In this document: positions 24,863-34,058 of the stretch, piece by piece
Position numbering within the stretch: position 1 is the stretch's first letter
How the letters are laid out: each line of letters starts with the position of its first letter
Origin: JADHLN01 sp965658435
Lineage (GTDB): Bacteria > Pseudomonadota > Alphaproteobacteria > Rickettsiales > JABIRX01
Reading direction: 5' to 3'
DNA length: 39,484 nucleotides
Assembly: GCA_965658435.1 (NCBI GenBank)
Contig: CBFHSE010000009.1
Location: forward strand, 1-39,484
Notes under the pieces: generated by a model
Told to the model about the DNA's origin: nothing
The model's input: only the letters and a program-made list of their open reading frames with translations
Databases searched by the model: none
Made by a program: the position numbers and the translations under genes

Positions 24863-25847
24863 TTATAGCATCTCTTACTCCCTCACCAATAAAAATAATC
24901 AGTGTGAGAATAATTGTTAGAGTGGTAAAGCTAGAAAGGCTTAGCCATATTGCATGTGGGTTATTTCTTCCTTGTTCTAATAACTCACCTAATGATGCGC
25001 TTCCTGCTGGCATTCCAAAGCCTAAAAAATCTAAGGCAGTTAATGAAATTATTGCGCTAGTAATAATAAATGGAATAAAGGTTATTGCTGCAATTAAAGC
25101 ATTTGGTAAAATATGCTTTAGAATAATTTTATGTTCGGATACTCCAAGTGACCTTGCTGCAGTAACATATTCTAATTTTCTGGCTTTTAAAAATTCAGCT
25201 CTAACAGGTAAGATAAGAGACACCCAGCTAAATAAAATCATAATAATAATTAGCCACCAAAAATTAGGAATTATGAAGCTTGTCATGATAATTAGAATAA
25301 ATATCATTGGTAATCCTGACCATATTTCAATAATTCTTTGGGTTATTATGTCAAATTTGCCTCCAAAATAACCTGATGCTGCGCCAATAGTAATGCCAAT
25401 TACTGAGCTAATAACTGTAAGTATTATACCGAATAAAAGAGAAATTCTTAAGCCATATATTAATCTAGCAAAAACATCTCTGGCTTGATCATCTGTACCT
25501 AATATATTTTCTGATGATGGTGGGCTAGGTGGAGGGGTTTTAAGATAATAATTTATGGTGTCGTAACTATATTTAAATGGAGGAAATATAAAATAGCCTT
25601 TTTCTTTTATCTTATTTTGTAAATAAGGATCTTTATAATTTGCAATTGTTGCAAAATCGCCGCCAAATTCTGTTTCGGCATAGTTTTTTAATATTGGAAA
25701 ATAATAGCGATCTTCATATTTGATAATTATAGGTCTTTCATTTGAAATCAGAGGTATGATTAAGGTAAAAATAAATATTGCTGTAAATATTAGGGCTGAA
25801 TAATATGATGTTTTGTAACGTTTGAATTTTTTTAAAAAATCAGACAT
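24846..25847 (-). CDS. yejE: ABC transporter permease, YejE/OppC family
   Basis: An inner-membrane permease subunit of a peptide importer. It has 333 residues. The first membrane segment lies at about 16-35, then comes a periplasmic region with F-P-P-F-K-Y-S-Y-D and P-P-P-S-P-P-S that is characteristic of YejE. The sequence L-G-T-D-D-Q-A-R-D-V-F-A-R-L-I-Y-G-L-R follows, and the coupling EAA loop E-Y-V-T-A-A-R-S-L-G-V-S-E-H-K-I-I-L-K-H-I-L-P-N. The partner genes (yejA, yejB, yejF) are not adjacent, which is unusual. It sits 7 bp after serA and overlaps the peptidase gene. Confidence 0.9.
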   Translation of the reverse strand: MSDFLKKFKRYKTSYYSALIFTAIFIFTLIIPLISNERPIIIKYEDRYYFPILKNYAETEFGGDFATIANYKDPYLQNKIKEKGYFIFPPFKYSYDTINYYLKTPPPSPPSSENILGTDDQARDVFARLIYGLRISLLFGIILTVISSVIGITIGAASGYFGGKFDIITQRIIEIWSGLPMIFILIIMTSFIIPNFWWLIIIMILFSWVSLILPVRAEFLKARKLEYVTAARSLGVSEHKIILKHILPNALIAAITFIPFIITSAIISLTALDFLGFGMPAGSASLGELLEQGRNNPHAIWLSLSSFTTLTIILTLIIFIGEGVRDAINDKNN

Positions 25848-25854
25848 TGCAAAT

Positions 25855-27432
25855 TTAAAATTTTAGCTTTTGTAATTTTATTACAGATTCTAATTTAGCT
25901 ATTTCATCTAATTCTTGAGAAGAAGGTTCGTCATCTAAAGCTATCAGAGCAATTGCAGAGCCATTATTATTTTCATTTCTACCAAGGTGAAAATTTGCAA
26001 TATTATGATTATTTTTGCCAAGAAGAGTTCCTATCTCACCTATTAGACCTGGTTTGTCATGATTTTCGATAAAAATCATATTCTTGCTAATATTTGCCTC
26101 TAATTTGATTTGATTTACTTCGGTAATTCTTGGTTCATTTTGAAATAATGTTCCTGCAACTGAAATATTATCTTGTTCTGTTTCTATGTTAATATTTAAA
26201 TAGGTAGCGTAATCTGAATTTTTATTGCAGGTAATGTCTTGTAAGGCTATTCCTCTATCTTTAGCTATTTTTTTACTGTTAACAATATTTACTCCGGCAG
26301 TTATGGAGCTTAAAATATTTTTTAAAGTGATAGCTGTAACAGGTTTTGTATTTAGCTTAGTTATTTTGCCCTGATATGATATTTTAATTGATTTGATAGC
26401 GCTTCCAGCTATTTGACCTGCTAAATTACCTAAATATTCCCCTAATTTTAAATATGGATCAAGTATTTTTGCGTCTTCAGGGGAAATTGCTGGGATATTT
26501 AAAGAATTTTCAATTATATTATGTTTTAAATAATTAGAAATTTGTTCTGCAACTTGGATAGCAACATTTTCTTGTGCTTCATTAGTGGATGCTCCTAAGT
26601 GAGGTGTACATATTAGTTTGTCATGGCCAAATAATATGTTTTCTTTTGCTGGTTCTTTAGCAAATACATCAAGTGCAGCCGCTCTTATTTGATTGTTATC
26701 AAGAGCTTCTTTTAATGCTTCTTCATCAACAAGACCGCCTCTAGCGCAATTGATAAGAATTGCAGAGTTTTTCATTATAGTAAAAGAATCCTTGTTAATA
26801 ATATTTTTAGTTTGCTCTGTTAAAGGTACATGCAAGGAAATAAAATCTGCTTTTTTTAAGAGATCATTAAGTTCAGATTTTTCGATATTTAGAAGATTTG
26901 CTTTTTCATCTGTAAGATAAGGGTCATAACCAACTACTTTCATGCCTAAACCTTGTGCCTTTTTTATAACTATTGAGCCAATATTACCGCAACCAACAAG
27001 GCCAAGGGTTTTTCCTGTGATTTCTGTACCCATAAATTTGGATTTTTCCCATTTTCCTGCATGGGTAGAGCTGCTTGCTTGAGGGATTTGCCTTGCAGCT
27101 GCAAACATCATTGCAATTGCATGTTCTGCTGTTGTTACAGAATTACCAAAAGGAGTGTTCATTACAATTACTCCATAATCAGATGCTGCTTCTTGATCTA
27201 TGTTATCTACACCAATTCCTGCTCTAGCAATAACTTTTAATTTTTTAGCATGTGCTAATATCTCTCTGGTTACTGTGGTTGAAGAGCGAATTGCAAGACC
27301 GTCATAATCTTTAATTATTTCTTTAAGTTCTTCTGGAGAAAGATTTGTTTTAACATCTACTTCTAAAGAGTTTTGTTTGAATATCTCCTCTGCTTTAGCA
27401 GACATTTTATCTGAAATTAATATTTTTACCAT
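25855..27432 (-). CDS. serA: D-3-phosphoglycerate dehydrogenase
   Basis: The first step of serine synthesis: oxidation of 3-phosphoglycerate with NAD. It has 525 residues, the long form. The substrate domain has G-L-A-I-R-S-S-T, the NAD motif is L-G-L-V-G-C-G-N-I-G-S, the active-site Arg is in N-C-A-R-G-G-L-V-D-E and the catalytic His in C-T-P-H-L-G-A-S-T. An intervening domain (about 320-450) and a C-terminal ACT domain with H-D-K-P-G-L-I-G-E-I-G and N-I-A-N-F-H-L-G-R follow, implying serine feedback. It is first in a probable serA-yejE-peptidase unit. Confidence 0.96.
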   Translation of the reverse strand: MVKILISDKMSAKAEEIFKQNSLEVDVKTNLSPEELKEIIKDYDGLAIRSSTTVTREILAHAKKLKVIARAGIGVDNIDQEAASDYGVIVMNTPFGNSVTTAEHAIAMMFAAARQIPQASSSTHAGKWEKSKFMGTEITGKTLGLVGCGNIGSIVIKKAQGLGMKVVGYDPYLTDEKANLLNIEKSELNDLLKKADFISLHVPLTEQTKNIINKDSFTIMKNSAILINCARGGLVDEEALKEALDNNQIRAAALDVFAKEPAKENILFGHDKLICTPHLGASTNEAQENVAIQVAEQISNYLKHNIIENSLNIPAISPEDAKILDPYLKLGEYLGNLAGQIAGSAIKSIKISYQGKITKLNTKPVTAITLKNILSSITAGVNIVNSKKIAKDRGIALQDITCNKNSDYATYLNINIETEQDNISVAGTLFQNEPRITEVNQIKLEANISKNMIFIENHDKPGLIGEIGTLLGKNNHNIANFHLGRNENNNGSAIALIALDDEPSSQELDEIAKLESVIKLQKLKF

Positions 27433-27502
27433 TTGCTTTTGGATTTTATAATTTAATTAAAAAGTTATCATATAAGATAAGCTCTTAATTTCAATTGGGT
27501 TT

Positions 27503-27862
27503 TTAGTAAATTTCACAGTTTAGAGCTGAAATATCATTAAGATGTTTGATTCTTTTTTCTCGGAGGTTAATTGCTTCTTGTTCTTCTCCGTCAAAATCCA
27601 CAAAAAATAATGATGTAAAAAATGTTACAACTGAGATGTAGAATAGAGAAGTATTTTTAATGGTTTTAAGTTTTTTTTGATATTTTAATGTGCTGATTTC
27701 CTTTTTGTAAATTTTTATTTGTTTGTTAATTTCGCTGCATTTTAATTTTTGATCACCAATTTGCATTATTTGAAATTTTTTTTCATGATTAACACATGAG
27801 CTAGTAAAAGTGATTATTAGAAAAATTATGAATAATTTTTTGCAAGAAAAGTTAGATCTCAT
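27503..27862 (-). CDS. Small putative lipoprotein of unknown function
   Basis: A 119-residue protein with a basic N-terminus, a hydrophobic core (residues 10-21) and T-S-S-C at 20-23, a slightly atypical lipobox. After the Cys come G-D-Q-K-L-K-C-S-E-I-N-K-Q-I and a lysine-rich amphipathic stretch suggestive of coiled coil. A second hydrophobic segment (about 73-88) and a short charged tail follow. I do not recognise a named family; a periplasm-facing membrane-anchored protein is likely. It begins 3 bp after erpA in the same direction. Confidence 0.7.
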   Translation of the reverse strand: MRSNFSCKKLFIIFLIITFTSSCVNHEKKFQIMQIGDQKLKCSEINKQIKIYKKEISTLKYQKKLKTIKNTSLFYISVVTFFTSLFFVDFDGEEQEAINLREKRIKHLNDISALNCEIY

Positions 27863-27865
27863 GAA

Positions 27866-28207
27866 TCAAACTGAAAATGACGATCCGCAACCGCAATTTG
27901 CGGTGGCATTAGGGTTGTTTATTTTAAAGTAACTCCCTTGTAATTCATCTACATAGTCAATTTGAGAGCCTTTTAAAAATTCATATGAGGTGTTGTCAGT
28001 GACTGCTATTAAGCTACCTGAATGATTTATTTTTAAATCATCTTTTTCTTTTTTTTTGCTGAAATCAAATTTATATTGAAATCCTGAGCAGCCTCCTCCA
28101 AGAACAGTTATTCTAAGAAGCATATTTTTATTTTCAGGTGCTGAAGTAAGAATATTTAGCTGTTTTAAGGCTGAGGTTGAAATTGAAATATCTGCTATTT
28201 GGCTCAT
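27866..28207 (-). CDS. erpA: Iron-sulfur cluster insertion protein ErpA (A-type carrier)
   Basis: An A-type carrier that hands Fe-S clusters to apo-enzymes. The three ligand cysteines are C40 (G-G-G-C-S-G-F-Q-Y) and C105/C107 (N-C-G-C-G-S-S-F). The ATG at 28207 gives MSQIADISIS and 113 residues, the normal length; a longer frame to 28267 would run into the intergenic space before dgt. The divergent erpA-dgt arrangement is common in alphaproteobacteria and is why I choose ErpA over IscA. Confidence 0.9.
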   Translation of the reverse strand: MSQIADISISTSALKQLNILTSAPENKNMLLRITVLGGGCSGFQYKFDFSKKKEKDDLKINHSGSLIAVTDNTSYEFLKGSQIDYVDELQGSYFKINNPNATANCGCGSSFSV

Positions 28208-28269
28208 TTGTTTGATATTTAAATGAATTTTGTTAATTATTGTAATATTATTTTTAAGGTTAGTCAATT

Positions 28270-29442
28270 ATGCTTGCAAATTATGCCAGTGATTACAAAA
28301 AATCAAAGGGGCGTTTATATAATGAAAAAAAGTCAAAAAATAGAAATGATTTTCAAAGAGATAGAGATAGAATACTTCACTCCTCTAGTTTTAGAAGGCT
28401 TGAATATAAAACTCAAGTTTTTGTAAATTATGAGTCAGACCATTTTAGAACTAGGCTTACACATAGTTTAGAAGTAGCGCAAATTTCTCGAACTATAGCT
28501 AAAAAATTAAAAGTTGATCAAGATTTAACAGAAGCTATAGCTTTGTCCCATGATATTGGGCACCCTCCTTTTGGTCATGCTGGAGAAGCAGCCTTAAATA
28601 ATGCAATGAAAAAATATAATGGTTTTGACCATAATGCTCAGGCTTTAAAGATTTTAACTGAAATTGAGGGCCCTTATGCTGAATTTGATGGCTTAAATTT
28701 AACATATGAGACTTTAGAAGGGCTGGTTAAGCATAATGGTATAATCAAAGCAAATAATATGAATCATTATATTAAGAAATATAATAAAAAGCATAATTTA
28801 GATTTGCAGCAGCAGCCTTCAATTGAAGCTCAGATTGCTGCTATTGCTGATGATATTGCTTATAATAATCATGATATTGATGATGGTATAAGATCAGGCT
28901 TGTTACAAGAAGAGAATTTATATGAAGTAGAAATTATCAAAAATGCTTTTTTAGAGGTGGATAATAAATATCCTAATCTATCTGGTAAAAAAAGATTATT
29001 TGAGATGCGTAGAAGAGTTTATTCGGCAATGGTAGATGATGTTATTTCTAATAGCCTGAGTAATTTTTTGAAAGCAAAAATAAATAATATAAATGATGTT
29101 AAAAATTCTAAGAAAATATTGGTGGATTTTTCAAAAGAAATGACAAAACAAGTTTTAACATTAAAAAAGATTTTAAGAGATAATGTTTATAATCATCCTA
29201 AGATTTCTTTAAATAATAATAAGGCAAAAAGGATTATTAGTGATTTATTTGATTTTTATTTTGAGAATCCGTATTTGATCCCAAGTTATAAGGAGCTATT
29301 TCCAGCGCAAAAAAATAAGAAGCAGGATATTGCTTATTTTGTTTCAGACTATATCTCTGGTATGACAGATAGATATGCTATCCAAAAGCACCAGGAAAAT
29401 TTTGATTTATATTACTTACAACAAAACTTTAAAGTTTCTTAA
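28270..29442 (+). CDS. dgt: Deoxyguanosinetriphosphate triphosphohydrolase-like HD protein
   Basis: An HD-domain dNTPase. It has 390 residues. The start M-L-A-N-Y-A-S-D-Y-K-K-S-K-G-R matches the usual alphaproteobacterial beginning (L-A-x-Y-A ... S-x-G-R). It continues with R-D-R-D-R-I-L-H-S-S-S-F-R-R-L-E-Y-K-T-Q-V-F. The metal motif is H65 with L-S-H94-D95-I-G-H-P-P-F-G-H, and D-D-I-A-Y-N-N-H-D-I-D-D-G carries the remaining ligands. It is divergent from erpA (62 bp) and is followed 4 bp later by gshB. Confidence 0.94.
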   Translation: MLANYASDYKKSKGRLYNEKKSKNRNDFQRDRDRILHSSSFRRLEYKTQVFVNYESDHFRTRLTHSLEVAQISRTIAKKLKVDQDLTEAIALSHDIGHPPFGHAGEAALNNAMKKYNGFDHNAQALKILTEIEGPYAEFDGLNLTYETLEGLVKHNGIIKANNMNHYIKKYNKKHNLDLQQQPSIEAQIAAIADDIAYNNHDIDDGIRSGLLQEENLYEVEIIKNAFLEVDNKYPNLSGKKRLFEMRRRVYSAMVDDVISNSLSNFLKAKINNINDVKNSKKILVDFSKEMTKQVLTLKKILRDNVYNHPKISLNNNKAKRIISDLFDFYFENPYLIPSYKELFPAQKNKKQDIAYFVSDYISGMTDRYAIQKHQENFDLYYLQQNFKVS

Positions 29443-29446
29443 ATTT

Positions 29447-30385
29447 ATGGCAAAAAAAATAGCTTTTCAATTAGATGATTTAAGTAAAATTAATATTGCT
29501 AGTGATTCTAGTTATATGCTTATAAAAGAAGCTCAAAATCTGGGTTTTGCTCTTTTTTATTTTACGGTTAAGGATGTTTTTCTAGAAAATGGTAAATTAA
29601 AAGCCAGATTTAGTGATCTTTTGATTGATGAAGAGAAAGATTTTCCTATATCTATAAAAAATTCCTATATAGATGAGATTAGTTTTTTTGATGTGGTGTT
29701 TATAAGGCAGGATCCACCTTTTGATATGAGTTATATTAGCAATAGCTATTTACTTGAGAAATTGCGGGATCGGGTGGTATTTATAAATGATCCTTTGGAA
29801 ATTAGGAATGCTCCTGAAAAATTACTAGTTTGTGATTTTGCTGATTTTATGCCAAAAACATTAGTTTTAACTGATGTAAATCTATTGCATGATCTAGATT
29901 TTAAGCATGAAGAGGTTATTCTAAAGCCTTTATATGGATGTGGCGGGGTTGATGTTTTTAAATTTGCTAGAGAAGATAAAAAACTTATTGATAAATTTAG
30001 TGAATTACAAAAAAAATATAATGCACCAGTGGTAATTCAAGAATATTTAGCTGAGATAAAGCAAGGAGATTTGAGGGTTCTTTTAGCTTGTGGTAAAGTT
30101 GTGGGTCAGGTGCTTCGGGTTCCTTATAAGGATTCTGTAGCTGCTAATTTTCATGCAGGCGGTAAGGCTGTTAAAGCTAGCTTGACTATTAGGCAAAAAG
30201 AAATATGTGAGGTTTTATCTCCAATCTTGCTTAAAAAGAAGTTATATTTTGTAGGGCTTGATTTTATAGGTGATTATTTGACTGAAATTAATGTTACTTC
30301 ACCAACTGGTATTCAGGAGATTAATTATTTAGAAAATAGACAAATAGAAAAAGATATTTGGCAAGAGTTTTTGCAGATTATCTAG
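29447..30385 (+). CDS. gshB: Glutathione synthetase
   Basis: Joins gamma-glutamylcysteine and glycine with ATP. The start at 29447 (MAKKIAFQLDDLSKI) gives 312 residues, the family norm; the frame could extend back to 29375 but would then overlap dgt. Motifs: R-Q-D-P-P-F-D-M-S-Y, I-N-D-P-L-E-I-R-N-A-P-E-K-L, the ATP-grasp L-K-P-L-Y-G-C-G-G-V-D-V-F, G-D-L-R-V-L-L-A-C-G and I-N-V-T-S-P-T-G-I-Q-E-I-N. No gshA is in view. Confidence 0.94.
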   Translation: MAKKIAFQLDDLSKINIASDSSYMLIKEAQNLGFALFYFTVKDVFLENGKLKARFSDLLIDEEKDFPISIKNSYIDEISFFDVVFIRQDPPFDMSYISNSYLLEKLRDRVVFINDPLEIRNAPEKLLVCDFADFMPKTLVLTDVNLLHDLDFKHEEVILKPLYGCGGVDVFKFAREDKKLIDKFSELQKKYNAPVVIQEYLAEIKQGDLRVLLACGKVVGQVLRVPYKDSVAANFHAGGKAVKASLTIRQKEICEVLSPILLKKKLYFVGLDFIGDYLTEINVTSPTGIQEINYLENRQIEKDIWQEFLQII

Positions 30386-30410
30386 TTATTTTTACTGAAG
30401 TAAAATAAAT

Positions 30411-30439
30411 TTGCATTAGCTTGAAATATGTCTTAATAT
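30411..30439 (+). promoter_or_regulatory. Candidate promoter of phoU and downstream genes
   Basis: TTGCAT, 17-bp spacer, TAATAT, between gshB and phoU. It is a reasonable sigma-70 match in an otherwise short AT-rich gap. Confidence 0.4.
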
Positions 30440-30461
30440 TTAATTGTTATTTAGGTTTTTT

Positions 30462-31130
30462 ATGAAAAATAATGATCATATTGTAAAGTCGTTTGGCGCT
30501 GAATTGGAAGTTTTGGTGAATTCTTTGAATGAGATGAAAAATCTTGTGGTGCAAATGATTATTTTATCGGAAAAATCACTTGAAAATAAAGATGATGAGT
30601 TAGTAGTTCTGGCACGTTCTGAGGATAAAAAAATTAATGAATTTGAAAAGAAGATAGAAAGCAGTGCAATTTCATTGCTAGCTTTAAGGCAGCCAATGGC
30701 TGGTGATTTGCGCTTTATTGTTTCTGCTATTAAAATTGCTTCATTATTAGAAAGGATTGGAGATAGAGGTAAAAAAACAATCAAAAAAGTCGAAAGATTT
30801 ACAAAGCCTATTTCAGGAGAAATTCTTTCTGACATCAAGGAAATGAATAAAATAATTATTCAAATGATAGAGGAAGTATTTGTAAATATTGAAAAATATG
30901 AATTTACAGATTTAAAAAGTGCATATGACAATGATGATAAAGTAGATGAGTTTTATTCCGAAACTATGAAAAAAGCTTTAGAGCTTCAAGAGTCGGATCC
31001 TGATCCCTTGCCTGAATTTATAGCAAAAATAAAAATTCTTAAAAATTATGAGCGTATTGGTGATTATGCAACGAAAATCGCTAAAATTGTTTACTACATT
31101 GCAGAAGGTTCAACTTCACCAAATTTTTAA
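30462..31130 (+). CDS. phoU: Phosphate signalling regulator PhoU
   Basis: A 222-residue all-helical protein of two repeated three-helix bundles. Both carry the PhoU metal-type pattern: E-D-K-K-I-N-E-F-E-K-K-I-E and R-Q-P-M-A-G-D-L-R-F-I in the first half, D-D-K-V-D-E-F-Y and K-I-L-K-N-Y-E-R-I-G-D-Y-A in the second. It represses Pho signalling with PstSCAB and PhoR where these exist, but none is adjacent, so here it could also act in general metabolic control. The ATG at 30462 is chosen over a TTG at 30444. It heads a tight run with gpmI, lepB, rnc and era. Confidence 0.92.
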   Translation: MKNNDHIVKSFGAELEVLVNSLNEMKNLVVQMIILSEKSLENKDDELVVLARSEDKKINEFEKKIESSAISLLALRQPMAGDLRFIVSAIKIASLLERIGDRGKKTIKKVERFTKPISGEILSDIKEMNKIIIQMIEEVFVNIEKYEFTDLKSAYDNDDKVDEFYSETMKKALELQESDPDPLPEFIAKIKILKNYERIGDYATKIAKIVYYIAEGSTSPNF

Positions 31131-31133
31131 ATT

Positions 31134-32657
31134 ATGAAAAAAACTTTTTTATTATGTATTTTAGATGGTTTTGGTGAAACTGAAAAAACAAAATATAATG
31201 CTATTGCTAATGCAAATACTCCAAATTGGGATCATATTAAAACAACATATCCGATATCTTACTTAAAAACTTCTGGCCTTGCTGTTGGTTTGCCTGAAGG
31301 ACAAATGGGCAATTCTGAGGTTGGTCATATGAATATCGGGGCTGGAAGAGTAATGTTACAATTATTACCAAGAATCAATAAAGCTATAACAGAAAATAAT
31401 GTAGATAAGAGGGAAGAATTTAAATTATTTATAAAAAAATTACAGGATTCAGGAGGTGTTTGCCATCTTTTTGGAATGTTGTCTGATGGTGGTGTGCATG
31501 GACATATGGATCATGTAATTTATTTAGCTAAAACTATCGCAGAATATGGTGTAAAGGTTGATCTTCATTGTTTTATGGATGGTAGGGATGCTCCACCTCA
31601 ATCTGGATGTGGATATCTAGCTAATTTATTGGAAAATATAAAAGATGTTAAGGGAGTGAGATTAGCATCTATAGTTGGAAGATATTATGCTATGGATCGT
31701 GATTTGAATTGGGATAGGGTAAAAAAAGCTTATGATGCTTATATTTTAGGTGATGCTAAAAAAACAAATGATTTTATGAAGTCATTAGAGGAATCATATT
31801 CTAGAAATGAATATGATGAGTTTGTGAAACCAATTATTTCTGCTGATTTTACGGCAATTAAAGATGGTGATGGTTTTTTTGTAGCAAATTATAGAGCAGA
31901 TAGAGTTAGGCAGTTAATTACTATGTTTTTGGATAATGATTTTTCTAAAGTTTCACGTGAAAAGATTAATTTTTCCGCTCTTATTGGTATAGCTGAATAT
32001 TCCAAAGAAATAAGTGAATATTTACCAGCTTTATTTCCTACTGAATTTCCTAAAAATGTTTTGGCTGATGTTTTTGAAGCTAAGTCATTTAAACAATTAC
32101 ATATTGCTGAAACAGAAAAATATGCTCATGTTACCTTCTTTTTTAATGGTGGTGTTGAAGCTCCTAAAAATGGAGAGGAAAGGGTTTTGGTTCCTTCGCC
32201 GAAAGTAAAAACTTATGATTTAGAGCCGGCAATGGCTGCAGATTTAGTAACAGATAATTTACTTGAAGCAATTAAATCAGGAAAATATGAATTTATAGTC
32301 GTTAATTATGCAAATCCTGATATGGTAGGGCATACAGGTGTTTATGACGCTGCTCTTAATGCTGTAGAAAAAATAGATGAAATTTTGGGTAAATTGAGTA
32401 AAGCTATTTTAGCTGTTGATGGGCAAATGATTATAACTGCGGATCATGGTAATATTGAAGAGATGTTTGATGAAGATATTAACCAGCCTCATACGGCTCA
32501 TAGCATGAATCCTGTGCCCTTTTCTGTTGTTAATTCTAGGCAAGATTTTTCATTGAAAAATGGTGGTTTATGTGATGTTGCCCCAACAATTTTGGATTTG
32601 CTAGATATCGAAAAGCCTGAGGATATGACCGGGAAATCATTATTGCTTAAGGATTAA
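31134..32657 (+). CDS. gpmI: 2,3-bisphosphoglycerate-independent phosphoglycerate mutase
   Basis: Interconverts 3- and 2-phosphoglycerate using two Mn ions. It has 507 residues. Visible motifs are L-C-I-L-D-G-F-G, the phospho-acceptor S61 in M-G-N-S-E-V-G-H-M-N-I-G-A-G-R, and H-G-H-M-D-H with F-M-D-G-R-D-A-P-P. Late metal ligands are in V-N-Y-A-N-P-D-M-V-G-H-T-G and I-T-A-D-H-G-N-I-E-E-M. It lies 3 bp after phoU and 1 bp before lepB. The gene contains a parS-like sequence. Confidence 0.97.
   Translation: MKKTFLLCILDGFGETEKTKYNAIANANTPNWDHIKTTYPISYLKTSGLAVGLPEGQMGNSEVGHMNIGAGRVMLQLLPRINKAITENNVDKREEFKLFIKKLQDSGGVCHLFGMLSDGGVHGHMDHVIYLAKTIAEYGVKVDLHCFMDGRDAPPQSGCGYLANLLENIKDVKGVRLASIVGRYYAMDRDLNWDRVKKAYDAYILGDAKKTNDFMKSLEESYSRNEYDEFVKPIISADFTAIKDGDGFFVANYRADRVRQLITMFLDNDFSKVSREKINFSALIGIAEYSKEISEYLPALFPTEFPKNVLADVFEAKSFKQLHIAETEKYAHVTFFFNGGVEAPKNGEERVLVPSPKVKTYDLEPAMAADLVTDNLLEAIKSGKYEFIVVNYANPDMVGHTGVYDAALNAVEKIDEILGKLSKAILAVDGQMIITADHGNIEEMFDEDINQPHTAHSMNPVPFSVVNSRQDFSLKNGGLCDVAPTILDLLDIEKPEDMTGKSLLLKD
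31949..31964. promoter_or_regulatory. parS-like site in gpmI (13 of 16 matches)
   Basis: AGTTTCACGTGAAAAG retains GTTTCACGTGAAA and lies in frame as V-S-R-E near residue 273, as at the other two sites. It is 21.5 kb from the perfect parS. Binding is plausible, unproven. Confidence 0.45.
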
Positions 32658-32658
32658 T

Positions 32659-33402
32659 ATGTTTAAAAAGAAATTATCAAAGGAAGAAAAATCAACTAAT
32701 GTTTTTCTTGATAATTTGAAGGTTTTTTTAGAAGCTGTTATTATAGCTTTAATAATTAGAAGCTTTGTATTTGAACCATTTCATATTCCCTCTGGCTCTA
32801 TGAAAGATGGTTTGCTGGAGGGAGATTTTATTTTTGTAACAAAATATAGTTATGGTTATAGTAAATATTCTTTTCCTTTAGCTATTATTCCTTTTAAAGA
32901 TAGAATTTTTAACAAAGAGCCTGAAAGGGGCGAGGTAATTGTTTTTAGATTACCTAGTAACCCATCAATTAATTATATAAAAAGATTGGTAGCTTTGCCA
33001 GGAGATGAAGTTCAAGTAAAAGATGGGGTTCTTTATGTTAATGATCAAGAGTTAAAGCAAATAGCAAATGGTTTTTATGAAGATAGTAAATATGGTAATA
33101 TTCAACGTTATACTGAGATTAATTCTGAAGGTAAGGAATATAACATATTAAATTATGTAGATAATAGTTTAAAAGATAATACTGCTAAATTTAAAGTTCC
33201 GCAGGATCAATATTTCTTTATGGGGGATAATAGAGATAATTCTATGGATAGCCGTTTTATGACTAAAGTTGGCTTTATTCCAAAGGAAAATTTAATTGGT
33301 AAGGCAAGATTTATTTTTATGTCTAGTGAAGATTCTTTGTTTAAATTCTGGAAATGGCATAATATTATAAGAATTGATAGGATATTTCAGAAAATAATTT
33401 AA
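32659..33402 (+). CDS. lepB: Signal peptidase I
   Basis: Removes signal peptides of Sec- and Tat-exported proteins at the inner membrane. It has 247 residues. An N-terminal membrane helix (about 20-37) precedes the catalytic Ser47 in I-P-S-G-S-M-K-D. Lys108 is in I-N-Y-I-K-R-L-V-A-L-P-G-D, and the C-terminal box is F-F-M-G-D-N-R-D-N-S-M-D-S-R-F. The lepB-rnc-era order is conserved in many proteobacteria; rnc follows after 2 bp. Confidence 0.96.
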   Translation: MFKKKLSKEEKSTNVFLDNLKVFLEAVIIALIIRSFVFEPFHIPSGSMKDGLLEGDFIFVTKYSYGYSKYSFPLAIIPFKDRIFNKEPERGEVIVFRLPSNPSINYIKRLVALPGDEVQVKDGVLYVNDQELKQIANGFYEDSKYGNIQRYTEINSEGKEYNILNYVDNSLKDNTAKFKVPQDQYFFMGDNRDNSMDSRFMTKVGFIPKENLIGKARFIFMSSEDSLFKFWKWHNIIRIDRIFQKII

Positions 33403-33404
33403 TT

Positions 33405-34058
33405 ATGAATAATAATATTTTTGGTTATAATTTTAACAATTCTAAATTATTAAAATTAGCCTTAACACACCCTAGTGTCACTAGTAAAAAATTAGATAAT
33501 TATCAGAAATTAGAGTTTCTTGGTGATCGAATCATAGCGATGATCATAGCGGAATATATATATGATAATTATCCTGATTCTAGTGAAGGAGAGATGGCTA
33601 AGAGGTTAGTTTTTTTAGTGTGTGGTGAAAGACTTGCAGAAATAGCTAAAGAAAATAATTTGGGCTCTTTATTGAGTTTATCTAGAGGTGAGGAACAAAA
33701 TAATGGTCGTAACAGCAAAACAAATCTTGAAGATGCAATGGAAGCAGTGATAGCAGCTATTTATTTGGATTCTGATTATCAAAATGTAAAAAAAATTATT
33801 TTGAAATTATGGGGAAAAAAATTAACATCTTTTAATAAAGAAAATTATGATCCAAAATCTCAATTGCAAGAATATTTGCAAGCTAAAAACTTACCTTTAC
33901 CTGATTATCAATTATTAGGTCAAAAAGGCAGTGATCATGAACCTATATTTTCAATGATGCTGCAAATAAATGATATTAAAATCACCGTAGAAGCTGCCTC
34001 AAAGAAGAAAGGTGAAAAACTCTTGGCAGAATTAATGTTAAAAAAGCTGAATAAATAA
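33405..34058 (+). CDS. rnc: Ribonuclease III
   Basis: A double-strand-specific endonuclease for rRNA and mRNA processing. It has 217 residues. The signature Q-K-L-E-F-L-G-D-R-I and the second acidic cluster L-E-D-A-M-E-A-V-I-A-A-I-Y-L-D form the catalytic site. A C-terminal double-stranded-RNA-binding domain (about 150-217) starts at D-P-K-S-Q-L-Q-E-Y-L-Q. Its stop overlaps the era start by 1 bp (TAATG). Confidence 0.96.
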   Translation: MNNNIFGYNFNNSKLLKLALTHPSVTSKKLDNYQKLEFLGDRIIAMIIAEYIYDNYPDSSEGEMAKRLVFLVCGERLAEIAKENNLGSLLSLSRGEEQNNGRNSKTNLEDAMEAVIAAIYLDSDYQNVKKIILKLWGKKLTSFNKENYDPKSQLQEYLQAKNLPLPDYQLLGQKGSDHEPIFSMMLQINDIKITVEAASKKKGEKLLAELMLKKLNK

